From assembly GCF_046773475.1 (NCBI RefSeq), contig NZ_CP177239.1:3720001-3784000 (forward strand): a stretch of DNA of 64,000 nucleotides, written 5' to 3'. Below, one piece after another: positions 1 to 9,177 of this stretch. The stretch is from Nitratireductor aquimarinus (GTDB lineage: Bacteria; Pseudomonadota; Alphaproteobacteria; Rhizobiales; Rhizobiaceae). The position numbers and the translations under genes are program-made. A model generated the notes under the pieces. The model worked only from the letters and a program-made list of their open reading frames with translations. It had not been told where the DNA came from and searched no databases. Position 1 is the stretch's first letter. Each line of letters opens with the position of its first letter.

Positions 1-1
1 G

Positions 2-382
2 GGCGCGCGGTTCATCGTGAGCCCCGGCATCACGCAGGAGCTGCTTGATGCGGCCTCCATGTCCGAGGTGCCTTTCCTGCCGGGCGCGGCGACGCCGAGC
101 GAGGTGATGGCTGCGCGTGAGGAAGGCTACAGCCTGTTGAAGTTCTTCCCGGCCGAACAGGCGGGCGGCGCGCCCTTCCTGAAGGCGCTTTCGTCCCCGC
201 TGGCTTCCATACGCTTCTGCCCGACGGGCGGCGTGTCGCCGAAGAATGTGGGTGACTATCTTTCGCTGCCCAACGTGATCTGCGTGGGCGGTTCCTGGGT
301 TGCGCCCGACAAGGCGATTGACGCAGGCGACTGGGACGCCATCGAAGCGCTGGCGCGTGAGGCAAGTGGCCTCAAGAACTGA
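2..382 (+). CDS. eda: KDPG aldolase, 3' part (5' end outside window)
   Basis: This is the C-terminal 126 residues of 2-dehydro-3-deoxy-phosphogluconate (KDPG) aldolase. The enzyme splits KDPG into pyruvate and glyceraldehyde-3-phosphate in the Entner-Doudoroff pathway. The reading frame is open to the window edge, so the start lies upstream. The motif LLKFFPAE contains the Schiff-base lysine of class I aldolases (Lys codon at 140-142). CPTGGVSPKN downstream matches the phosphate-binding loop of the family. A strong hairpin with T-run follows the stop. Identity is secure from these two motifs; only the missing N-terminus is unknown. Confidence 0.93.
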   Translation, partial: GARFIVSPGITQELLDAASMSEVPFLPGAATPSEVMAAREEGYSLLKFFPAEQAGGAPFLKALSSPLASIRFCPTGGVSPKNVGDYLSLPNVICVGGSWVAPDKAIDAGDWDAIEALAREASGLKN

Positions 383-408
383 ATGCCTTTTCGCGAAAAC
401 CAACGCAC

Positions 409-438
409 AAAAAAAGCGGGGCCTGGCCCCGCTTTTTT
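409..438. terminator. Bidirectional intrinsic terminator between eda and the DUF882 gene
   Basis: A GC-only stem (416-421 with 427-432) is flanked by seven A on the left and six T on the right. It can therefore end transcription of eda on the plus strand and of the convergent DUF882 gene on the minus strand. Confidence 0.9.
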
Positions 439-457
439 CATGTCTGCTTTCGGCTCG

Positions 458-2254
458 TCAGTTGGTGCGGAACCGGGCCATGGAAATGAAGTTCACGGCC
501 TTGCCGGTGAAGCGCGTGGCGTCGGCGACGGTCACGTCCTGCTGGAACCCGGTCGTGTAGACGGTTTCAGGCGACCGGACGAACTCGCTGTCGAATGCCG
601 GCGGCTGTGTCGGCTTTACGGCTTCGTTCAGCATGGAGTTGCGGCTGAGTGCGCGGATCGGCGCTTCGCCGGTTGCCGCAACGACGACGGGCTGTGCGCC
701 CGGTGCGATGTCGTTGGGGCCGGGCTTGGCCGATTTGCGCGTGCTGCGCGAACGGATTTCCGGGCGCGGGGCAGCCTGCTGGTCCGCACGGGCCAGAAGC
801 GCCTGACGCGGCGATGCGGAGACCGGCTGGCCACGTTCAGGCTGTGCCGGAGCCGCGGCAACCGTGACGGCAGCCTGCTCATCGACCTTGAGCGCAAAGT
901 CGCTCTCAGGCGCGGTGACTGCTGCGGGCTGCGGGCGCGGCTGGGGCTGTGCGGCGAGGGTGAACTCGTCGGACGGCGCAAGAGCCTGAGCCGGACGGCT
1001 GGACGGCAGCGGCATGTAGGCGGCCGTGGTGATCGGTTCTTCTTCCTGCGCGGCATCGGCCAGCACGCCGGCAATGGCGTCGGAGGCCTGGGGTTCTGCA
1101 GCGGCGATCTGTGCAAGCGCTTCCTGCGTCGAGGTTTCAGGCGCGTATTCCGGACGCTGCGTGGGCGTCGGAATGTTCGCTGCGACCAGAACGGCAGTGC
1201 CTGCATCCTGCGGCGTTGCCTCCTCAATGGTCGGCGCTTCCTCAACCGGCTTTACCTCGAAGGGCAGGGGTTGCTGGCCAACTTCGGCGGCAGGGCGCGG
1301 TGCGGCGCGCGGCGTGGGAACGCTGCGCTGGGGCAGGGCGGCAAGGATCGTGCCCGGCGTTTCGGGCTGCGGCTCAGGTGCGGCTGCCGGGGCAGGCGCG
1401 CGGCGGGCTGCCGGCTGACGCGCAGCAACCGTTGTGGTTTCTGCGTTATCCTCTTCCTCGTCGGCGCCGCCGCCGAACAGCGTGGCGAGAAGACCGCGTC
1501 CACCGCCGCTATTGCTCTTGCTGCCGGTGTCGCGGGCGACCTGAATGGTGCTGCCCTTGCGCTTGCGCGCTTCATAGGAGGCGAGCGCCTGCTTGTAGCC
1601 GGGGAGCGGTTTGCCGTCGGTCGGCACGTGGATCGTGTTGCCGCTCGGGAACACAGCGAGAAGCTCCTTGCGGCTCATGCGCGGCCAGTGGCGCACGCCG
1701 CCGACATCGATATGGATGAAGGGCGAGCCGGAACGCGGGTAATAGCCGACGCCGCCAGCCTGAAACTTCAGGGCGGAATTGCGCAGGGTGGAGAGCTTCA
1801 CGCCGGGAATGTAGAAGTCGATCGCCTTGCCGAGCATGTGCTGGCTCTTTTTCGCGACGCCGCTGGAGCGGCTGCGGAGCATGGCGTTGGTCTGCGGCGA
1901 ACGATAGGCGGACACGACATGGATGTAATCGCGGGCACCGGCGGCGCGGTAGGTCTCCCAAAGCAGGTCGAGAACCTGCGGATCCATGTTGGTTGGTTCG
2001 TTTCGACGCCAGTCGCGCAGGAAACGGTTCACCTGCTTCAGGCCGCTCTGGATGTAGCGTCCGTTGCGCTTGTAGGTGATTTCCGCGCGCTCCTTGGTAT
2101 GGATGAAGTAGAGCTTCAGCGTGCGCGTTTCAGCGTGCGCGGCAGGCGCTGCTGCCAAAAGCGCGCTGGCTGCGAGCATCAATCCGGCGAGGAACCTCAC
2201 GCGTGCGAGTGAAGCCAAGCGCCATACAGGTGCGTGAACGTCGTTCTGTCTCAA
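458..2254 (-). CDS. DUF882 / peptidase M15-like exported murein hydrolase with long Pro/Ala-rich tail
   Basis: A 598-residue exported protein. Residues 1-41 look like a signal peptide ending in AHA. Residues about 43-225 match the DUF882 (peptidase M15_2, YcbK/MepK-like) domain. The zinc-ligand pattern is visible: SQHMLGKAID (His139, Asp146) and HIDVGG (His181). In the family these are murein endopeptidases acting on peptidoglycan cross-links. The remaining roughly 370 residues are low-complexity Pro/Ala/Gln-rich sequence without recognisable domains, unusually long for this family. The gene is transcribed alone and ends at the bidirectional terminator. Domain assignment is firm; substrate is inferred. 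Confidence 0.85.
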   Translation of the reverse strand: MRQNDVHAPVWRLASLARVRFLAGLMLAASALLAAAPAAHAETRTLKLYFIHTKERAEITYKRNGRYIQSGLKQVNRFLRDWRRNEPTNMDPQVLDLLWETYRAAGARDYIHVVSAYRSPQTNAMLRSRSSGVAKKSQHMLGKAIDFYIPGVKLSTLRNSALKFQAGGVGYYPRSGSPFIHIDVGGVRHWPRMSRKELLAVFPSGNTIHVPTDGKPLPGYKQALASYEARKRKGSTIQVARDTGSKSNSGGGRGLLATLFGGGADEEEDNAETTTVAARQPAARRAPAPAAAPEPQPETPGTILAALPQRSVPTPRAAPRPAAEVGQQPLPFEVKPVEEAPTIEEATPQDAGTAVLVAANIPTPTQRPEYAPETSTQEALAQIAAAEPQASDAIAGVLADAAQEEEPITTAAYMPLPSSRPAQALAPSDEFTLAAQPQPRPQPAAVTAPESDFALKVDEQAAVTVAAAPAQPERGQPVSASPRQALLARADQQAAPRPEIRSRSTRKSAKPGPNDIAPGAQPVVVAATGEAPIRALSRNSMLNEAVKPTQPPAFDSEFVRSPETVYTTGFQQDVTVADATRFTGKAVNFISMARFRTN

Positions 2255-2459
2255 GGTCCGTGGCCTTACAGGCTGGTGTTTGTCCCCCGAGCCTTTGGCC
2301 CGGAACTCTATCTTCCCACCTTACGAGTATTCGATTTAATGGTTAATTCCATCTTATTAAAGTAGGAATGCGCAAAGACGATGGCGATATCGTGGCGAAG
2401 CGTGACGACGCGCCGCAGGGTAAACGCCAGGTTAATGCGTGGACTGTGCTCTATTGGCC

Positions 2460-3974
2460 TCAGTCTTCATTCGGGCGTGTGCGCCCGGTCGGATCGATCC
2501 CGAGATCCTTGAGCTTGCGGTATAATGTCGAGCGACCAATGCCGAGACGGCGCGCTACTTCGCTCATCTGGCCGCCATAATGTTCGATGGCGAGCCGGAT
2601 CATGTCGTTCTCGATCTCTTCCAGCGGACGGATCTCATTGTGACCGTCCAACGCCTTGATGAAACCCTTCCGAACCCGCTCTGCCGGCGTTGCTGCTGTC
2701 CCGCCCGTTGTCTCTTGGCGGTGCTCGGGGGCCAGCGCTTCCTGTGCGGGTGAGGCGGTGACAGCCTCGAACTGCGCCTCATAGGGGTCGATCCCTTCCA
2801 CCTGCGCACGGATCTGTGGGAAGTCGGCGACATCGAGGACGCCGGTCTCGCAAAGCACCACGGCGCGGAAGACCGCGTTTTCGAGCTGGCGGATATTGCC
2901 GGGCCAGTCATAGCGTTCCAAAAGCGCAAGGGCCGGGCGCGCAATGCCGGTGACGCGGCTTGCCGCACTGTCTGCAAAGCGGGCGATGAAGGCCTGCACG
3001 AGAAGCGGTATGTCTTCCTTGCGGTCGCGCAGCGGCGGAACCATGATCGGGAAGACGTTCAGGCGGTAGAAGAGGTCTTCGCGGAAGCGGCCCTCCTTCA
3101 CCCGCTCAATAAGGTTCTGATTGGTGGCCGAGACGAGGCGGATGTCCACCTTGCGCGTGCCGCGTCCGCCGACCGGATCGATCTCGCCTTCCTGCACCGC
3201 GCGCAGAAGCTTGACCTGCACGTCGAGCGGCAGATCGCCGATCTCATCGAGAAACAGGGTGCCGGTGTCGGCCTCGGCAAATTTGCCGGCGCGCTTTTCG
3301 GTTGCGCCGGTGAACGCGCCCTTGTCGTGACCGAACAGGATGCTCTCCACCAGCGTGTCGGGGATCGCGCCACAATTGACGGTGACGAAAGGTTTGCGGC
3401 GGCGGGCGCTTGCTGCCTGAATGGCGCGGGCGATCAGCTCCTTGCCGACGCCGGATTCACCTTCGATGAGAACCGGGATGTCGCTCGCGGCGGCCTTTTC
3501 GCCCAGCTTCATGACGCGCGCCATGGAGGGGCTGTTGGTGACGAGGGCTTCGAAAGAGGCGGTTTCGGCGGGCTTCTGGCTCCTGCGCTGGCGCGTCTCC
3601 ATCGCGCGGACCTTGAGCGCATTGCCGATGGCGGCGCCAAGGCGCGCAGGGGCAACGGGCTTGACGATGAAGTCGAACGCGCCGGCGCGCATGGCTTCGA
3701 CAGCCGTGTCGATGCTGCCGCGCGATGTCTGGACGATGACGGGAATGTCTGTTCCGTCGCCATTGAGGTGTTCGAGCATTTCAAGCCCGCCCATCTCCGG
3801 CATCATGAGATCGAGAACGATGGTGCGCGGCGTCTGTTCGGTGCGCTCCAGAACGCCAAGCGCTTCGCGTCCGTTCTCGGCAAGCAGCGCCGTGTGCCCG
3901 AGTTTCTCCACCGCAGCCTGAAGGAGGCGGCGCTGGACCGGGTCATCATCGACTATGAGAACGGCTTCCGACAT
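2460..3974 (-). CDS. Sigma-54-dependent response regulator (NtrC/AtoC class)
   Basis: A 504-residue three-domain activator. The receiver domain spans residues 1-120 with phospho-acceptor Asp55 in TIVLD and Lys105. The AAA+ domain spans about 140-375 with Walker A GESGVGKE at 172-179 and the sigma-54 contact loop GAFTGA at 219-224. A Fis-type helix-turn-helix lies at the C-terminus (GQMSEVARRLGIGRSTLYRKL). The ATG at 3974 is preferred over an in-frame TTG at 3989 because MSEAVLIVDDD is the usual receiver start. No histidine kinase gene is adjacent, so the partner is unknown. Rho-54 dependent targets are not evident in the immediate neighbours. Confidence 0.88.
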   Translation of the reverse strand: MSEAVLIVDDDPVQRRLLQAAVEKLGHTALLAENGREALGVLERTEQTPRTIVLDLMMPEMGGLEMLEHLNGDGTDIPVIVQTSRGSIDTAVEAMRAGAFDFIVKPVAPARLGAAIGNALKVRAMETRQRRSQKPAETASFEALVTNSPSMARVMKLGEKAAASDIPVLIEGESGVGKELIARAIQAASARRRKPFVTVNCGAIPDTLVESILFGHDKGAFTGATEKRAGKFAEADTGTLFLDEIGDLPLDVQVKLLRAVQEGEIDPVGGRGTRKVDIRLVSATNQNLIERVKEGRFREDLFYRLNVFPIMVPPLRDRKEDIPLLVQAFIARFADSAASRVTGIARPALALLERYDWPGNIRQLENAVFRAVVLCETGVLDVADFPQIRAQVEGIDPYEAQFEAVTASPAQEALAPEHRQETTGGTAATPAERVRKGFIKALDGHNEIRPLEEIENDMIRLAIEHYGGQMSEVARRLGIGRSTLYRKLKDLGIDPTGRTRPNED

Positions 3975-4132
3975 GTCGCATTTATGCAATGGCGTTAGAG
4001 TATCGAGCGCGCTTTCCGCGCACGGGCTGGATCAAAATGGCATAGGCTTCTAAACAAGGGTTCAAGAATCCCGGTGAACGAAACCTTTCGTCGTCGCGGA
4101 GAAATGACCGAATTCGGCAGAACGAGGATTAC

Positions 4133-5992
4133 ATGGCCAAGTACACTGGCAGGGTCGCGCGCCCTGCGGCAACGGATGCGGCAATTGTGGCTGACAGGGC
4201 CGCTTCGGAATTCGGCAAGCTGCCAGAATGGGATCTGACGGATCTTTATCCCGCAATCGAGTCGCCTGAGCTGAAGCGCGATCTGGACCGCGCAGCGGCA
4301 GAGGCTGCCGGTTTTGAGAGGGCCTGGAAGGGCAAGCTCGCCGACGAGGTGGCCAAGGGCGCGGAGAGCCGGCTGGGCGAGGCCGTGGAGGCCTATGAGG
4401 GGCTTGAGGAACTCATGGGGCGCATCGTGTCCTATGCGGGGCTTCTCTATGCAGGCGACACCTCCGACCCGAAGCGCGCAAAGCTTTATGGCGACGTGCA
4501 GGAGAAGCTGACCGATGCGAGCGCGCATCTGATCTTCTTCACGCTGGAGCTCAACAAGATTGACGATGCGGCCATTGAGGCAGCGCTTGAGGCGGATGCC
4601 CGGCTGGCTCATTACCGGCCCTGGGTGCTCGATATTCGCCGCGACAAGCCCTATGAGCTGGAAGACCGGATCGAACAGCTCTTCCATGAAAAGTCGGTCA
4701 CCGGACGCGGTGCCTGGAACCGTCTCTTTGACGAGACGCTGACGGGGCTTCGCTTTACGGTCGATGGCGAGGAGCTGGCGCTGGAGCAGACGCTCAACCT
4801 GTTGCAGGACGCCGATGGCGAGAAACGCCGCAGGGCCGCCGAAGCGCTGGCGGAGACGTTTGGCAAGAACCTGCGCACCTTCACGCTGATCACCAACACG
4901 CTCGCCAAGGACAAGGAAATCTCCGACCGCTGGCGCGGTTTCGAGGACATTGCCGACTCCCGCCACCTGGCGAACCGCGTTGAACGCCCGGTTGTCGACG
5001 CGCTGGCCGAAGCCGTGCGCACGGCCTATCCGAAACTGTCGCACCGCTATTACGCCATGAAGGCGAAATGGCTGGGCATGGAGGTTCTGAACCACTGGGA
5101 CCGCAATGCGCCGCTGCCGGAAACCCCGCAGGCGGTGATCGGCTGGGAGGAAGCGCAGAAGACCGTGCTCGACGCCTATGCGGCGTTCGATCCGCGCATG
5201 GCGGAGATCGCCGGGCGCTTCTTCGACCGCAACTGGATCGACGCGCCGGTGCGTCCGGGCAAGTCGCCGGGGGCGTTTGCCCATCCGACCGTGCCTTCCG
5301 CGCATCCCTATCTGCTCCTGAACTATCTGGGCAAGCCGCGCGATGTGATGACGCTGGCGCATGAGATGGGCCATGGCATCCATCAGGTGCTGGCGGCAAA
5401 GCAGGGCGCGCTGATGGCGCCGACGCCGCTGACGCTGGCCGAGACGGCCTCCGTGTTCGGCGAGATGCTGACCTTCCGTTCGCTGCTTGACCGGACCACC
5501 GAAAAGCGCGAGCGCAAGGCGATGCTGGCGCAGAAGGTGGAGGACATGCTGAACACGGTTGTCCGCCAGATCGCCTTCTACGAGTTCGAGCGCAAGGTGC
5601 ACTCCAGGCGGCGCAGCGATGGCGAGCTGACCTCCGAGCAGATCGGCGAGCTGTGGCTTGAGGCACAGAACGAGTGCCTTGGCTCTTCGGTGAAGCTGCG
5701 CGAGGGATACGAGACCTTCTGGGCCTATGTCCCGCACTTCATCCATTCGCCTTTCTACGTCTATGCCTATGCGTTCGGCGATTGCCTGGTGAACTCGCTC
5801 TTTGCGGTCTACCAGCAGGCGCCGGAGGGCTTTCAGGAGAAGTATTTCGCCATGCTCGAGGCAGGCGGCACGAAGCATCATTCCGAGCTTCTCGCGCCGT
5901 TCGGTCTCGATGCGAGCGATCCGGACTTCTGGAGCAAGGGGCTGTCGGTCATCGAGGGGCTGATCGACGAGCTCGAGACGCTCGACGGCTAA
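4133..5992 (+). CDS. pepF: M3 family oligoendopeptidase F
   Basis: A 619-residue cytoplasmic zinc oligopeptidase of the M3B (PepF) family, which cleaves short peptides. The metal-binding helix HEMGH is at residues 410-414, and the third zinc ligand Glu lies in LAETASVFGEM near residue 437. Length is normal for the family. The ATG is preceded by AGGA five bases upstream. The gene is divergent from the sigma-54 regulator, and pabB starts 20 bases after its stop, so both may be co-transcribed. A longer minus-strand open frame across this gene is only a GC-rich shadow. Confidence 0.92.
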   Translation: MAKYTGRVARPAATDAAIVADRAASEFGKLPEWDLTDLYPAIESPELKRDLDRAAAEAAGFERAWKGKLADEVAKGAESRLGEAVEAYEGLEELMGRIVSYAGLLYAGDTSDPKRAKLYGDVQEKLTDASAHLIFFTLELNKIDDAAIEAALEADARLAHYRPWVLDIRRDKPYELEDRIEQLFHEKSVTGRGAWNRLFDETLTGLRFTVDGEELALEQTLNLLQDADGEKRRRAAEALAETFGKNLRTFTLITNTLAKDKEISDRWRGFEDIADSRHLANRVERPVVDALAEAVRTAYPKLSHRYYAMKAKWLGMEVLNHWDRNAPLPETPQAVIGWEEAQKTVLDAYAAFDPRMAEIAGRFFDRNWIDAPVRPGKSPGAFAHPTVPSAHPYLLLNYLGKPRDVMTLAHEMGHGIHQVLAAKQGALMAPTPLTLAETASVFGEMLTFRSLLDRTTEKRERKAMLAQKVEDMLNTVVRQIAFYEFERKVHSRRRSDGELTSEQIGELWLEAQNECLGSSVKLREGYETFWAYVPHFIHSPFYVYAYAFGDCLVNSLFAVYQQAPEGFQEKYFAMLEAGGTKHHSELLAPFGLDASDPDFWSKGLSVIEGLIDELETLDG

Positions 5993-6011
5993 TCCGGGCG
6001 CGTTCGACCCG

Positions 6012-7166
6012 ATGCTGACGGACCTTCGGGGGCAGGCTCTTTTTCGAGACGACATGGCCGGGCGGGAGCTTTTCTTCTCCCGCCCGCGCGATGTTCTGAT
6101 CGCATGGGACGGCCGGTCATTTGACGACATGCTCGCCTGCGCCGAGAAGGCGCGGCGCGACGGGTTCTGGCTTGCCGGATACATGGCCTACGAGGCCGGT
6201 TATCTGCTGGAGCCGAAGCTGAAGCCGCTCCTGCCGGAAGGGCGGCAGCAAGCGGGGCGGCGGGGGCCGCTTTTGTGTTTCGGCGTGTTTGACGCGCCGG
6301 AAGAACGCGCAGTGCGGCCCGTGCTTGATGTGCGCGATGCGGCGCTTGGCGATGCGCAGCCGCTCTGGACCTTTGAGGATTACGCTCCGCGTTTTGAGCG
6401 ACTGCATGCGCATCTGCGCGCAGGCGACTGCTATCAGGCGAACCTGACCTTTCCGGTCCATGCGCGCTGGGAGGGGGAACCGGCGGCGCTGTTCGATGCG
6501 CTCGGCGCGCGCCAGCCCGTGCGTTATGCGGCGCTTTTGGATCTTGGCTGGCCGGTCATCGTTTCGCGCTCGCCGGAACTGTTTTTTCAGGTTTCGCGCG
6601 ATGGCTGGATCGAGACCATGCCGATGAAGGGAACCGCGCCGCGTGGCGAGACGCCGGACGAGGATGCGGCGCTGAAGGATTTTCTGCGCAACGATCCGAA
6701 GAACCAGGCCGAAAACCGGATGATCGTCGACCTGCTGCGCAACGACATTTCGCGCATCAGCGAGGTGGGCACGCTGGACGTGCCGGAGCTGTTCCATGTG
6801 GAGACCTATCAGACGGTGCACCAGATGGTGAGCCGGGTTCGGGCGCGGCTGACGCCGGGAACGGGGCTGCGCGAGATCTTTTCCGCACTTTTTCCCTGCG
6901 GCTCGGTGACGGGCGCACCCAAGATACGCGCCATGGAAATCCTGCATGCGCTGGAGGCGGGGCCGCGCGGGGCCTATTGCGGCTCGGTCGGCTGGGTCGC
7001 GCCCGATGGCACGATGCGGTTCAACGTGGCGATCCGCACGGTCTCGCTCTTTGAAGACGGGTCTGCGATCTACAATGTGGGCGGCGGGGTCGTGTTCGAT
7101 TCCACTGCCCGGGGTGAATATGAGGAAGCGCTCGTGAAGGCGCGCTTCGCGAAAATCGAGAATTAG
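6012..7166 (+). CDS. pabB: Aminodeoxychorismate synthase component I
   Basis: A 384-residue chorismate-utilising enzyme that aminates chorismate to 4-amino-4-deoxychorismate for folate synthesis, normally with a PabA glutaminase. Visible motifs are GYMAYEAGYLLEP near the N-terminus, MPMKGT with catalytic Lys206, ENRMIVDLLRND, and the signature FPCGSVTGAPKIRAMEIL. It is shorter than E. coli PabB but typical of alphaproteobacterial forms. No pabA or pabC is fused or adjacent. It starts 20 bases after pepF, with no clear Shine-Dalgarno, which suggests read-through expression. A weak 5-bp hairpin with T-run follows at 7167-7185. Confidence 0.9.
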   Translation: MLTDLRGQALFRDDMAGRELFFSRPRDVLIAWDGRSFDDMLACAEKARRDGFWLAGYMAYEAGYLLEPKLKPLLPEGRQQAGRRGPLLCFGVFDAPEERAVRPVLDVRDAALGDAQPLWTFEDYAPRFERLHAHLRAGDCYQANLTFPVHARWEGEPAALFDALGARQPVRYAALLDLGWPVIVSRSPELFFQVSRDGWIETMPMKGTAPRGETPDEDAALKDFLRNDPKNQAENRMIVDLLRNDISRISEVGTLDVPELFHVETYQTVHQMVSRVRARLTPGTGLREIFSALFPCGSVTGAPKIRAMEILHALEAGPRGAYCGSVGWVAPDGTMRFNVAIRTVSLFEDGSAIYNVGGGVVFDSTARGEYEEALVKARFAKIEN

Positions 7167-7209
7167 AGCGGTTCCCGCTTTTCCTGGAATTGTTATTGGA
7201 GATCAGGGC

Positions 7210-7494
7210 ATGTTCATTGTTTCGCTGCGCTATGTGGTTCCGGTCGAAGAGGTCGAGCCGCATATGGCCGGTCATATGGCGTGGCTGGACCGCTGCTATG
7301 CCGACGGCATTTTCATTGCCTCCGGGCGCAAGGTGCCGCGCACCGGCGGGGTGATCCTCGCGCGGGGCGAGCGCGCGGCGCTGGAAGCGTGTCTTGCGGA
7401 AGATCCCTTCGCGGTGCACGGGGTTGCCGAATTCGAGATCATCGAATGCGCCATCTCGCGCACGGTCGACAGGCTGGATGCTCTTAAGGAATAA
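7210..7494 (+). CDS. YciI family protein
   Basis: A 94-residue single-domain protein of the YciI family (ferredoxin-like alpha/beta fold). It has the typical opening FIVSLRYVVPVEEVEPHMAGHMAWLDR with the conserved His-Asp pair, followed by the GIFIASGRKVPRTGGVILA strand-turn segment. The family includes a chlorohydrolase-like member, but most have no known reaction. It lies 43 bases after pabB and about 90 bases before homospermidine synthase. No function can be assigned. Confidence 0.8.
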   Translation: MFIVSLRYVVPVEEVEPHMAGHMAWLDRCYADGIFIASGRKVPRTGGVILARGERAALEACLAEDPFAVHGVAEFEIIECAISRTVDRLDALKE

Positions 7495-7496
7495 CA

Positions 7497-7548
7497 AAGC
7501 CTGTCTGAACCAGAACCGTTTTTGCTCTTTATTATGACAGGCTTATAT
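7497..7548 (+). promoter_or_regulatory. Putative hss promoter with 9-bp inverted repeat
   Basis: A perfect 9-bp inverted repeat (AAGCCTGTC at 7497-7505 and GACAGGCTT at 7536-7544, 30-base spacer) lies in the gap before homospermidine synthase. The right arm overlaps a possible -10 box TTATAT (7543-7548), with TTTGCT 16 bases upstream as a weak -35. It may be an operator or an RNA stem; the sequence alone does not decide. Confidence 0.4.
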
Positions 7549-7588
7549 GTTTTGGAAATTCAGACATTCTGTTTCGGAGAGGCGTGCA

Positions 7589-9034
7589 ATGGCTGCTAAC
7601 GACTGGCCCATCCATGGTGAAATCACCGGACCGATCGTGATGATCGGGTTCGGTTCTATCGGGCGCGGCACGCTGCCGCTGATCGAGCGCCATTTCAAAT
7701 TCGACAAGACGCGCATGGTGGTGATCGACCCGGTCGATACCGACCGCAAGCTGCTGGACGACCGCGGCATCCGCTACGTGCAGGCGCATGTCACCAAAGA
7801 CAATTACAAGGAGCTGCTCAAGCCGCTTCTGACCGAGGGCGAAGGGCAGGGCTTTTGCGTCAATCTCTCGGTGGACACGTCCTCGCTCGACCTTATGAAG
7901 CTCTGCCGCAAGCTCGGCGTGCTCTATGTCGATACGGTGGTCGAGCCGTGGCTTGGCTTCTATTTCGACGACAAGGCCGACAATGCCTCGCGCACCAATT
8001 ATGCGCTGCGTGAGACGGTGCGGCGGGAAAAGGCCAAGAACCCGGGCGGAACCACGGCGGTTTCCACCTGCGGGGCCAATCCGGGCATGGTTTCGTGGTT
8101 CGTGAAGCAGGGGCTGGTGAACCTTGCCGGCGATCTTGGGCTAAAATTCGAGGAGCCCGCGTTCGATGACCGTGAGGGCTGGGCGAAGCTCATGAAGAAA
8201 TGCGGTGTGAAGGGCATTCACATCGCCGAGCGCGACACCCAGCGCGCGAAGAACCCGAAGCCCATGAACGTGTTCTGGAACACCTGGTCGGTGGAAGGTT
8301 TCGTGGCCGAGGGGCTGCAGCCGGCGGAACTGGGTTGGGGCACGCATGAGAAGTGGACGCCGAAAAACGCGCGCAAGCAGAAGAAGGGCAACAAGGCGGC
8401 CATCTTTCTGGAGCAGCCGGGCGCGAACACGCGGGTGCGCAGCTGGTGCCCGACGCCCGGCCCGCAATACGGTTTCCTCGTCACGCACAATGAATCGATC
8501 TCCATCGCGGATTTTTTCACCGTGCGCGACAAGAAGGGCAAGCTGGTCTACCGCCCGACCTGCAATTACGCCTATCACCCCTGCAACGACGCCGTGCTTT
8601 CGTTACACGAGATGTTCGGTGCGGAAGGCAAGGCGCAGCCCGAGCAGCATGTGCTGGATGAGAACGAGCTGGTCGACGGCATGGACGAGCTGGGCGTGCT
8701 GCTCTACGGCCATGACAAGAATGCCTACTGGTTCGGCTCGCAGCTGACGCTGGAAGAGGCCCGCAAGCTCGCGCCCTACCAGAACGCGACGGGACTGCAG
8801 GTTACCTCCGCCGTGCTCGCAGGCATGGTGTGGGCGCTGGAGAACCCGGAAGCCGGCATCGTCGAGGCGGACGAGGTGGATTACCGCCGCTGTCTCGAAG
8901 TGCAGCTGCCTTATCTCGGACCGGTGAAAGGCTATTACACCGACTGGACGCCGCTTGAGGGGAGGCCGGGCCTCTTCCCTGAAGATCTGGACGAATCCGA
9001 CCCGTGGCAGTTCCGCAACATTCTCGTGCGCTGA
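7589..9034 (+). CDS. hss: Homospermidine synthase
   Basis: A 481-residue NAD-dependent enzyme that makes homospermidine from putrescine, a major polyamine in many Hyphomicrobiales. The N-terminal Rossmann segment VMIGFGSIGRGTLPL is clear, and conserved blocks such as STCGANPGMVSWFVKQGL and SWCPTPGPQYGFLVTHNE fit the bacterial homospermidine synthase family. The ATG at 7589 was chosen over an upstream in-frame start at 7547 because GGAGAGG sits about 7 bases before it and the resulting length is the family length. Ornithine decarboxylase, which supplies putrescine, is encoded 12 kb further on. Confidence 0.93.
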   Translation: MAANDWPIHGEITGPIVMIGFGSIGRGTLPLIERHFKFDKTRMVVIDPVDTDRKLLDDRGIRYVQAHVTKDNYKELLKPLLTEGEGQGFCVNLSVDTSSLDLMKLCRKLGVLYVDTVVEPWLGFYFDDKADNASRTNYALRETVRREKAKNPGGTTAVSTCGANPGMVSWFVKQGLVNLAGDLGLKFEEPAFDDREGWAKLMKKCGVKGIHIAERDTQRAKNPKPMNVFWNTWSVEGFVAEGLQPAELGWGTHEKWTPKNARKQKKGNKAAIFLEQPGANTRVRSWCPTPGPQYGFLVTHNESISIADFFTVRDKKGKLVYRPTCNYAYHPCNDAVLSLHEMFGAEGKAQPEQHVLDENELVDGMDELGVLLYGHDKNAYWFGSQLTLEEARKLAPYQNATGLQVTSAVLAGMVWALENPEAGIVEADEVDYRRCLEVQLPYLGPVKGYYTDWTPLEGRPGLFPEDLDESDPWQFRNILVR

Positions 9035-9177
9035 GCGTCAGGCGGCGCGCTGCGCTTGCAATGCCGGCAAAATCGGGCAATTGAAACGGGTATAGTTCGG
9101 TCCCCGCCGGGGGCCGGGCCTGATGAAAAGACGGTGCGCGACCGGCAGGAGCCGGTTGGCGACAGGAGGCCAAGGCT

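Noticed and set aside
383..2212. 609-residue plus-strand open frame
   Set aside because: Antisense to the DUF882 gene and running through the intrinsic terminator; no domain or signal.
3995..6184. 729-residue minus-strand open frame
   Set aside because: It lies opposite pepF, which has the HEMGH motif and family length. The frame is Arg/Leu/Ala-rich without domains, a typical shadow in high-GC DNA.
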